NCBI GenBank assembly: GCA_002413345.1
Contig: DHWU01000056.1
Span: 6,734-14,295, forward strand
Length of the DNA: 7,562 bases
Origin: Propionibacteriaceae bacterium UBA5174
GTDB lineage: Bacteria; Actinomycetota; Actinomycetes; Propionibacteriales; Propionibacteriaceae
Direction: 5' to 3'
Under the pieces are notes generated by a model that had not been told where the DNA came from, searched no databases, and saw only the letters and a list, made by a program, of their open reading frames with translations. Of the stretch, positions 1-5,106 are shown piece after piece. The first letter of the stretch is position 1. Each line of letters starts with the position of its first letter. The position numbers and the translations under genes are program-made.

Positions 1-53
1 AGAGCACCTCCCTTACAAGGAGGGGGTCAGGGGTTCGAGTCCCTTTGCGCCCA
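1..53 (+). tRNA. tRNA-Val (anticodon UAC), 5' end cut off by the window
   Basis: The 3' two thirds of a tRNA is visible. The anticodon stem CCTCC (7-11) pairs with GGAGG (19-23) around the 7-nt loop CTTACAA (12-18). This puts anticodon TAC at 14-16, which reads GUA valine codons. A 5-nt variable loop (24-28) follows. The T arm is AGGGG (29-33), loop TTCGAGT (34-40) and CCCTT (41-45), with one G-T wobble. The 3' acceptor strand is TGCGCCC (46-52) and the discriminator base is A53. CCA is not encoded, since ACCC follows. The acceptor 5' strand and most of the D arm lie before position 1, so acceptor pairing cannot be checked. No T-rich terminator is seen downstream. Confidence 0.93.
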
Positions 54-233
54 CCCGCGCTGCAAGTCGTCAACCTAACCGCGCCAATCGGGGGCCCCAG
101 GACGGGTGCGAAGCGCAGGTCACCACCTTCCAACCCCAGGCTCAACCGCCACCACCATCAGACCCGTGCCTTATCGCCCCGACGGCCGTCCTGAATCAAC
201 CATCTGCCGCACTGCCCCCACCAACCCCAGCAC

Positions 234-270
234 TTGCGTCCTATATCGATGTGCGTCAATATAGGACGCA
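234..270 (+). promoter_or_regulatory. ars promoter inside a long ArsR-type operator palindrome
   Basis: A perfect inverted repeat has arms TGCGTCCTATAT (235-246) and ATATAGGACGCA (259-270), with a 12-nt centre CGATGTGCGTCA (247-258). AT-rich inverted repeats of this kind next to ars genes are typical ArsR-family operators, so the ArsR half of the second gene is the likely binder (inference). A weak promoter fits inside it: TTGCGT (234-239) as -35, a 17-nt spacer, and CAATAT (257-262) as -10. That places the start of transcription at about 268-270, on the A of the acr3 ATG. Bound repressor would cover the whole core promoter. The hexamers match the consensus only partly, so the promoter is less certain than the palindrome. 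The preceding gap (54-233) holds two short palindromes (GGGGCCCC at 91-98, GACGGCCGTC at 181-190) and no gene that I can see. Confidence 0.8.
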
Positions 271-1382
271 TGGTTGACCCTTCATCAAGACAGCAGCCCC
301 AACATCTGGCAGCAGCGACTTCAAAACAGCTCGCGCCGCTAGACAAGTGGCTGCCTGCCTGGATCGCGATCGCCATGCTCGTCGGCTTGGGCCTGGGCCG
401 TTTCATACCGGCGCTGGGGCAACTTCTGGCCAGGCTCGAGATTGGCGGAATCTCGGTTCCGATCAGCATCGGGCTGCTGGTGATGATGTACCCAGTGCTC
501 GCCAAGGTCCGTTACGACAAAGTTGCCGCAATCACCGGCGACAAGAGGCTCTTGGTCTCATCGCTGGCGCTGAACTGGATTGTCGGCCCAGCGGTCATGT
601 TCTCCCTCGCCTGGGTCTTTCTAGCCGACCTACCCGAATACCGAACTGGGCTGATCATCGTAGGGCTGGCTCGCTGCATCGCGATGGTCGTGATCTGGAA
701 CGACCTGGCTTGCGGCGATCGGGAAGCCACCGCCGTACTGGTGGCGATCAATTCGGTCTTCCAAGTCGTGGCTTTTGGCTTGCTTGGCTGGTTCTATCTC
801 ACCGTGTTGCCAGGATGGCTCGGCTTGAACACCCAAGGCCTAGAAGTGTCGCCCTGGCAGATAGCCAGCAACGTGGCGGTCTTCCTCGGCGTCCCGTTGG
901 TGGCAGGTTTCGCCTCTCGGTGGATTGGGGAACGGCGGCGGGGGCGGGACTGGTACGAACACCACTTCCTGCCAGCGATAGGCCCCTGGGCGCTCTACGG
1001 GCTGCTGTTCACCATTGTGTTGCTGTTCGCCCTCCAAGGCGGCGCGATCATCGCCGCACCGCTGGATGTCGCCCGGATCGCGTTACCACTTCTGGCGTAC
1101 TTCGCCACCATGTGGTTGCTGGGCCTCCTGTTAGGTAAGGCCATCGGCTTGGGCTATGCCAGATCAGCGACCCTCGCCTTCACCGCCGCGGGCAACAACT
1201 TCGAACTGGCCATCGCGGTCACCATCGGCACCTTCGGCGTAACCTCCGGGCAAGCGCTAGCTGGCGTCGTCGGGCCACTGATCGAGGTCCCTGCCCTGGT
1301 CGGCCTGGTCTATGCATCGCTTTGGGCCGCCCGAGCCTGGTTTCACACCAACCCCTACGCCAGTGAAGAAGGTTCGTCGTGA
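270..1382 (+). CDS. acr3: Acr3-family arsenite efflux transporter
   Basis: This is an inner-membrane exporter of arsenite (possibly antimonite) of the Acr3 family (BART superfamily), often annotated arsB although unrelated to E. coli ArsB. It has 370 residues with about ten hydrophobic segments between residues 28 and 357, and both ends appear cytoplasmic. Family signatures are clear: MMYPVLAKVRY (72-82), LPEYRTGLI (121-129), GLARCIAMV (132-140) with the conserved transport cysteine Cys136, WNDLACGDRE (143-152), and NNFELAIAV (309-317) with the conserved Glu312. I chose ATG 270 because in-frame TTG 234 and ATG 249 lie inside the operator, and homologues begin with a short tail before LDKWLPAWI. 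There is no good ribosome site: GGA at 264-266 is only 3 nt from the ATG, so leaderless translation is likely. The stop codon overlaps the next gene by 4 nt, giving a translationally coupled ars operon. Confidence 0.96.
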   Translation: MVDPSSRQQPQHLAAATSKQLAPLDKWLPAWIAIAMLVGLGLGRFIPALGQLLARLEIGGISVPISIGLLVMMYPVLAKVRYDKVAAITGDKRLLVSSLALNWIVGPAVMFSLAWVFLADLPEYRTGLIIVGLARCIAMVVIWNDLACGDREATAVLVAINSVFQVVAFGLLGWFYLTVLPGWLGLNTQGLEVSPWQIASNVAVFLGVPLVAGFASRWIGERRRGRDWYEHHFLPAIGPWALYGLLFTIVLLFALQGGAIIAAPLDVARIALPLLAYFATMWLLGLLLGKAIGLGYARSATLAFTAAGNNFELAIAVTIGTFGVTSGQALAGVVGPLIEVPALVGLVYASLWAARAWFHTNPYASEEGSS

Positions 1383-2386
1383 TCGAAGTCAGCCTCGACT
1401 CCAAGCCGAACGAGTGCAGCCCGACATCAGCCAACGCGATTGATCTCGGCGTAGCCACAAGCCTGGCGCACCTATTGAAGGCCCTGGCCGACCCACTTCG
1501 ATTGCGAATGCTGTCGGCAATCGCAGCAGACCAGCGCGGCGAATCCTGCGTGTGTGACCTCGCCAACCTTGCCGAAGTGGCCCAGCCGACTGTCTCCCAC
1601 CACCTCAAAGTGCTTAAAGACACCGGACTCTTGGTCTCACAGCGGCGTGGAACCTGGGTCTGGTATCAGATTGCCCCATCCCGCCGCGGCGCAGTGACCG
1701 CATTGTTGGACGCCTTCGCCCCGTCCGCCATTGCTGAACAACACAGTGCCGCACCACTACCGGCTGCCACTTTGCGAGACCTGGACAATCGAGTCAGTCG
1801 TCTGGCCGACGAACTCGCCGACGAGTTTCCCCAGCTCAACCGACAACTTGCACTGGCGACTGTTCGGGAGTCTTACGCCGCTCTGGTTCGCTCCGCGAAG
1901 ATCACCACCCACCTGATCCCGCTAACCGAGCGTTTTGCTCGACAGCGACTTGCCGACCTAACTCGCGATCGGTCTGCTGGCGTACCCCAGGTGCTGTTCG
2001 TGTGCGTTGCCAATGCTGGCCGCTCCCAACTCGCCGCCGCTCTGACCAACAAGCTGGCTGGCGGAAGAGTTGTGGCTCGTTCTGCTGGCTCGAGCCCGGC
2101 AGCCGACGTCCACCCACTAGTTCGATCCCTGCTCACCCAGATTGAAGGGGACGCCGCCGCTCGACGATTCCCGAAGCCGCTCACCGACGACGCCGTGCGC
2201 GCCGCCGATGTTGTGATCACCATGGGCTGCGGCGATGTGTGTCCAATCATCCCCGGCGTCCGCTATCAGGACTGGGCCGTCGGAGACCCAGCCCTAGCCT
2301 CGCCACAAGGGGTTGAAGCGATCAGTGCTGACATCGCCACCCGCGTCCACGACTTGATTGATTCCCTCCTACCAACCGAAAGCTGA
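1379..2386 (+). CDS. arsRC: ArsR repressor - ArsC arsenate reductase fusion protein
   Basis: This 335-residue protein has three parts. Residues about 25-105 are an ArsR/SmtB winged helix: KALADPLRLRML (34-45), the metalloid site ESCVCDL with Cys57 and Cys59, and the recognition helix QPTVSHHLKVL (69-79). Residues about 128-195 form the small helical domain that precedes the phosphatase domain in many actinobacterial ArsC proteins (VRESYAALV, TERFARQRLADL). Residues 203-335 are an LMW protein-tyrosine-phosphatase-fold arsenate reductase with P-loop CVANAGR (Cys209 to Arg215), GCGDVCP (Cys284, Cys288) and the general-acid region VGDPA (Asp303). It probably both represses the operon and reduces arsenate. 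The reductant is unknown; mycothiol or thioredoxin systems are known for relatives. GTG 1379 overlaps the acr3 stop and has AAGG (1369-1372) 6 nt upstream. No frameshift is visible and the fusion is in frame throughout. The symbol is descriptive. Confidence 0.93.
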   Translation: MIEVSLDSKPNECSPTSANAIDLGVATSLAHLLKALADPLRLRMLSAIAADQRGESCVCDLANLAEVAQPTVSHHLKVLKDTGLLVSQRRGTWVWYQIAPSRRGAVTALLDAFAPSAIAEQHSAAPLPAATLRDLDNRVSRLADELADEFPQLNRQLALATVRESYAALVRSAKITTHLIPLTERFARQRLADLTRDRSAGVPQVLFVCVANAGRSQLAAALTNKLAGGRVVARSAGSSPAADVHPLVRSLLTQIEGDAAARRFPKPLTDDAVRAADVVITMGCGDVCPIIPGVRYQDWAVGDPALASPQGVEAISADIATRVHDLIDSLLPTES

Positions 2387-2391
2387 TCCCA

Positions 2392-2793
2392 ATGACAATC
2401 AGACCGTCCGTGTTATTCGTCTGCGTCCACAACGCTGGCCGCTCCCAAATGGCAGCCGGCTACCTGCGCCAGTTCGCTGGCGACAAGATCGAAGTCCGGT
2501 CAGCGGGATCGCTGCCAGCCGACCAAATTAACCCGATTGCGGTCGAAGCCATGCGCGAAGAAGGAATCGACCTAGCTGCGGAGGCGCCCAAGATCCTCAC
2601 CACCGAAGCAGTTCAGGCCTCCGACGTCGTAATCACCATGGGGTGCGGGGACGCCTGCCCATTCATGCCCGGGAAACGGTACGAGGACTGGAAGCTGGAC
2701 GATCCGGCCGGACAAGGAATCGACGCAGTGCGACCGATCCGCGACGAGATCAAGGCCCGCGTCCAAGCGCTCGTCGCCGAACTCATCGGCTAA
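2392..2793 (+). CDS. arsC: Arsenate reductase ArsC, LMW phosphatase fold
   Basis: This 133-residue single-domain cytoplasmic enzyme reduces arsenate to arsenite for export by Acr3. The N-terminal P-loop CVHNAGRS holds nucleophile Cys11 and Arg17. The second signature ITMGCGDACP holds Cys85 and Cys89, and KRYEDWKLDDPAG holds the acid-region Asp104. The length is normal for the family. The Cys pair is spaced as C-x3-C, which differs from the wider spacing of the thioredoxin-coupled S. aureus pI258 enzyme. The sequence resembles actinobacterial ArsC proteins, some of which use mycothiol and mycoredoxin, so that mechanism is possible but not shown here. It starts 5 nt after the arsRC stop with only a weak ribosome site (AAAG at 2379-2382) and is the last gene of the ars operon. 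It parallels the reductase domain of the fusion, so the operon encodes two reductases. Confidence 0.95.
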   Translation: MTIRPSVLFVCVHNAGRSQMAAGYLRQFAGDKIEVRSAGSLPADQINPIAVEAMREEGIDLAAEAPKILTTEAVQASDVVITMGCGDACPFMPGKRYEDWKLDDPAGQGIDAVRPIRDEIKARVQALVAELIG

Positions 2794-2874
2794 CCCGCTG
2801 TCAGGGGGGCCACCGCGCATCGCCGCAGCGAGGATGGTGCAACCCAAGGCAAATATCTGATCGAGGCAGCTAGC
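2794..2874. other. Convergent gap between the ars operon and the DUF3052 gene
   Basis: These 81 nt separate two genes whose 3' ends face each other. I looked for a shared bidirectional terminator and found none that is convincing. CGCTG (2796-2800) can pair with CAGCG (2826-2830), but the loop is long and no T-tract follows. The 8-bp palindrome AGCTAGCT (2868-2875) touches the DUF3052 stop codon and is probably chance. Confidence 0.4.
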
Positions 2875-3294
2875 TCAGCGCCGCGCACCCTTTGGCCGCA
2901 CCAGTTTCTGCGCCTGCCAGTCTTTCGACACATTTGTGGTGTTCGCCAACGCAAGACCCGCCGTCAACGCAGCCTCGGCAAGATCGGAGGCGTCAACGTA
3001 GCCGTCACGCCCCACCCGCGGAGTGAACAGCCAGAGCTGCCCGGCGCTGTTTAGGTCGGTCAACGCATCAACCAGGCCGTCCGCGAGATCACCATCCTCC
3101 TCGCGCCACCACAACAGCACCACATCAACAGCCTCAATGGCCTCGTAAACGAAGTCATCGCTTAGGACGTCCAGAATCGCAGAGCGCAACTCAAGATCAA
3201 CGTCTTCATCCCAACCCAGCTCCTGAACCGCCAGGCCTGGGACGATCTCCAGTGCAGCCACGGTCAACGCCGCCGTTCCGGGCGCGGTACTCAC
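2875..3294 (-). CDS. DUF3052 family protein, function unknown
   Basis: This 139-residue soluble protein has no signal peptide or membrane segment and is rich in acidic residues. It matches the actinobacterial DUF3052 family in order: VQELGWDEDVDLELR (23-37), LLWWREEDGDLADGLVDAL (60-78), LWLFTPRVGRDGYVDASDL (87-105), and a C-terminal KDWQAQKLVRPKG (124-136). The length is normal. The biochemical role is not known. In many actinobacteria this gene lies divergently beside aceE (pyruvate dehydrogenase E1) and the fab regulator, so its position next to the fab cluster here is the expected context, although aceE is missing. The start is a GTG (complement of 3292-3294) with GGGGAGG (complement of 3299-3305) 4 nt upstream, which supports this start. 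It is transcribed away from the DUF1801-fasR unit. Confidence 0.92.
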   Translation of the reverse strand: MSTAPGTAALTVAALEIVPGLAVQELGWDEDVDLELRSAILDVLSDDFVYEAIEAVDVVLLWWREEDGDLADGLVDALTDLNSAGQLWLFTPRVGRDGYVDASDLAEAALTAGLALANTTNVSKDWQAQKLVRPKGARR

Positions 3295-3429
3295 GCAGCC
3301 TCCCCACTTCCGTTGTTATCGCTCACAGTGGTTTCAGCCTGCCAGATTCACGCGCGCCAGAAAAGGTGCCGCTCGCGATAGAAACACCTTCTCAACATTC
3401 GAAGCCACCTCAGCTCTAGGATCAACCCT
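3295..3429. promoter_or_regulatory. Divergent intergenic region with a lac-operator-like imperfect palindrome
   Basis: This 135-nt gap must hold promoters for the DUF3052 gene (leftward) and the DUF1801-fasR unit (rightward). At 3314-3327 the sequence TGTTATCGCTCACA is an imperfect palindrome (TGTTATC against GCTCACA, 5 of 7 positions symmetric). It resembles half-sites bound by LacI-family repressors. On the minus strand it contains GATAAC, a passable -10 element for the DUF3052 gene, with no good -35. On the plus strand I see no convincing promoter hexamers, and the ribosome site for 3430 is only AGG at 3418-3420. The binding protein is unknown. Confidence 0.35.
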
Positions 3430-3783
3430 ATGACCAGCTTCGCCGAACTGATCGCGGCCGCTGACCAGTCCGGCGCAGCGGCACTGACTGAGATCCTTGC
3501 GGTGGCCTACGAACGGTCGCCCGGAGCGGTCGAATCGGTGAGCTACGGCTTGCCCACCTTGCACCATCAGGGGCGTCCGGTATTGGGGATTGGAACCAAC
3601 GCCGCGGGTTTTTCAATCTTTCCGTTTAGCCCAGCGGTCGTGGCCCAGGTGCGCGATCAGTTGAGCGGTTTCCGAATCACCAAAGGATCCATCGGCTTCA
3701 GCGCCGACCACCGGATCCCTGAACTTGTGGTGGCCCAGATCGTCGATCTCCGGCTTGCCGAAATCGAGCGGAGCACGCCGTGA
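3430..3783 (+). CDS. DUF1801 / YdhG-like protein
   Basis: This small cytoplasmic protein has 117 residues. The family pattern is visible: a helical N-terminus, VSYGLPTLHHQGRPVLGIG (37-55), GFSIFPFSP (60-68), LSGFRITKGSIGF (78-90) and a C-terminal helix PELVVAQIVDLRLAEI (97-112). These match the DUF1801 fold, which includes B. subtilis YdhG, described as a frataxin-like iron chaperone. Whether this protein binds iron is not evident. It begins at ATG 3430 with a weak AGG 9 nt upstream. Its stop codon overlaps the GTG of the PucR-type regulator by 4 nt, so the two are almost surely cotranscribed and coupled. It occupies the place where aceE commonly sits in related clusters, which suggests a rearrangement or local insertion in this lineage. 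Confidence 0.85.
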   Translation: MTSFAELIAAADQSGAAALTEILAVAYERSPGAVESVSYGLPTLHHQGRPVLGIGTNAAGFSIFPFSPAVVAQVRDQLSGFRITKGSIGFSADHRIPELVVAQIVDLRLAEIERSTP

Positions 3784-4973
3784 ACCAGCCGAGTCCAGCC
3801 GCCAGCCAATCATGGTGGCCAACCCCTGAGGACCGAGCAGCCAGTGCCCGCGAGCTTGCCGACGCTGCCGCCGAACTCACCACCGCCGCGCTGGCCCGAA
3901 TCGCTGACCAACACCCCTGGTTCGCCAAGATGGAAGCTGAGCATCGATCCTGGGTCACCTTGGTTGCCCGCACTGGCATCGACGGTTTCATTAGCTGGTT
4001 CGCCTCGGGTGGGGACACCGGACCAGCCGGCCCCTTCGAAGCGGCACCTCGTGCGCTGACCCGCCGGATCACTCTCAACCAAACGGTGGACCTAGTGCTC
4101 ACCACGATCGAGACTGTTGAGGAACGCATCGACTCCCTTCCGACCGAGGAGCAGTTGCCACTACGGATTGGAATTCTGCGCTATTCCCGCGAGGTGGCGT
4201 TCGCCGCCGCCCGGGTTTACGCCCGTGCCGCCGAACTGCGCGGAGCCTGGGACGCCAGGCTCGAAGCCATGGTGGTCGACGCCATCATTCGCGGGGATGC
4301 TGACGAATCGGTAATTTCGCGGGCGTCCACGCTGGGTTGGGTCACTCCCACTGCGGGGGTGGCCGTCGTGATTGGCTCCGCACCAGATGATCCAGGAACC
4401 GCGGTGGAGGCCATTCGCGCCTCAGCCAGCCACAACTCGATGGAATTGTTGGCCGCACCGCAGGGCGATCGGCTGGTGCTGGTGATCGGCACTTCAGCAG
4501 TCTCGATTGACGAGTTGGTGAATCTTGTGGCTGGGTTCACCAACCAATTCGGCCCCGGCGAAGTCGTCGTCGGACCGATTGTGACCGCCCTGACTGACGC
4601 CGCCCGCAGCGCCAGATCCGCACTCTCCGGCCTCAGAGCGGCAAAAGCTTGGCCACAAGCACCTCGCCCGGTGGCTGCCGAACGACTGCTGCCTGAACGA
4701 GCCTTGGCCGGTGACGGCCATGCTCGCCGAGCCTTGGTCGCCGAGCTTTACCAGCCACTCACCGAAGCTGGCGGCGATCTGATCCAGACCTTGACTACTT
4801 ACTTCGCGGCCAACAGTTCAATCGAGGCCAGCGCCCGCGAATTGATCGTCCACGCCAACACCGTGCGTTACCGACTGCGCCGGATCCAGGAGATCACTGG
4901 CTACTCCCCCACCGACGCCCGCGATGCCTACGCCTTGCGCCTAGGACTCACGCTCGGGAGATTGCTGGCCTGA
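3780..4973 (+). CDS. fasR: PucR/CdaR-family transcriptional regulator, FasR-like activator of fatty-acid synthesis
   Basis: This 397-residue soluble DNA-binding protein has a helical N-terminal region (about 15-170), a middle GGDEF-like domain typical of PucR/CdaR regulators (about 185-290), and a C-terminal PucR helix-turn-helix (about 334-393). The last contains LIQTLTTYFAANSSIEASA and the recognition segment HANTVRYRLRRIQEITG. The position directly before fabD-fabH-acpP matches FasR (SCO2386) of Streptomyces coelicolor, reported as an activator of the fabDHPF operon. The M. tuberculosis protein before fabD (Rv2242) has the same location. The start is GTG 3780, overlapping the DUF1801 stop, with GGAG (3770-3773) 6 nt upstream. 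It probably acts at the palindrome in the following gap. Its effector is unknown; acyl-CoA or acyl-ACP species would be plausible. Confidence 0.88.
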   Translation: MNQPSPAASQSWWPTPEDRAASARELADAAAELTTAALARIADQHPWFAKMEAEHRSWVTLVARTGIDGFISWFASGGDTGPAGPFEAAPRALTRRITLNQTVDLVLTTIETVEERIDSLPTEEQLPLRIGILRYSREVAFAAARVYARAAELRGAWDARLEAMVVDAIIRGDADESVISRASTLGWVTPTAGVAVVIGSAPDDPGTAVEAIRASASHNSMELLAAPQGDRLVLVIGTSAVSIDELVNLVAGFTNQFGPGEVVVGPIVTALTDAARSARSALSGLRAAKAWPQAPRPVAAERLLPERALAGDGHARRALVAELYQPLTEAGGDLIQTLTTYFAANSSIEASARELIVHANTVRYRLRRIQEITGYSPTDARDAYALRLGLTLGRLLA

Positions 4974-4980
4974 CGACTAT

Positions 4981-5027
4981 TACAAGCTGCGGTGGACTAT
5001 CGGGACCAATTCCCGGCTCCACTTGTA
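4981..5027 (+). repeat. Composite stem-loop upstream of fabD
   Basis: Three nested helices share one axis. TACAA (4981-4985) pairs with TTGTA (5023-5027), GTGGA (4992-4996) with TCCAC (5018-5022), and CGGGA (5001-5005) with TCCCG (5011-5015), around loop CCAAT. Internal bulges separate the helices. It begins 7 nt after the fasR stop, but no T-tract follows, so it is not a standard intrinsic terminator. Its outer 3' arm is the left arm of the palindrome at 5023-5039, so the two foldings exclude one another in RNA. Confidence 0.45.
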
Positions 5028-5039
5028 GGTTTCCTACAA
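5023..5039. promoter_or_regulatory. Perfect 7-3-7 palindrome, candidate FasR operator
   Basis: TTGTAGG (5023-5029), spacer TTT, CCTACAA (5033-5039) is an exact inverted repeat centred 76 bp before the fabD GTG start. A further half-site-like TACAAG lies at 4981-4986. A tight symmetric site in the gap between a PucR-type regulator and the fab operon it is expected to control is best read as a protein-binding site for that regulator (inference). I cannot compare it with published FasR sites from memory. Confidence 0.6.
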
Positions 5040-5050
5040 ACCCTGCCCGC

Positions 5051-5092
5051 ACATTTTCGTGGCGTCCAGCGTCACTCGAGCCAACATTTTCG
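5051..5092 (+). repeat. Direct repeat ACATTTTCG in the fabD leader
   Basis: The 9-mer ACATTTTCG occurs at 5051-5059 and 5084-5092, 33 bp apart start to start, which is close to three helical turns. Both copies lie between the palindrome and the fabD start. They could be tandem sites for a regulator, or chance. Confidence 0.35.
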
Positions 5093-5106
5093 GACACAGT
5101 TGTGCC

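Noticed and set aside
181..190. Palindrome GACGGCCGTC upstream of the ars promoter
   Set aside because: A 10-bp G+C-rich palindrome is common by chance in this base composition, and nothing nearby gives it a role.
234..269. Earlier TTG (234) or ATG (249) start for acr3
   Set aside because: Both lie inside the operator palindrome and would make an N-terminus encoded by the repeat; neither has a ribosome site.
347..1138. Second plus-strand open frame of 263 codons inside acr3
   Set aside because: It is a frame shadow rich in Arg/Gly/Pro with no recognisable motif, while acr3 in the other frame matches its family throughout.
2800..2807. GTCAGGGG after arsC repeats 8 nt of the tRNA (26-33), considered as an attachment-site remnant
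   Set aside because: The match is only 8 nt, does not extend, and is not at the tRNA 3' end where integrases usually recombine. It is within chance expectation.
5059..5106. Upstream GTG start for fabD adding 16 residues
   Set aside because: The extra residues do not resemble FabD N-termini, no ribosome site precedes it, and family proteins begin at the LAIVAPGQG segment.
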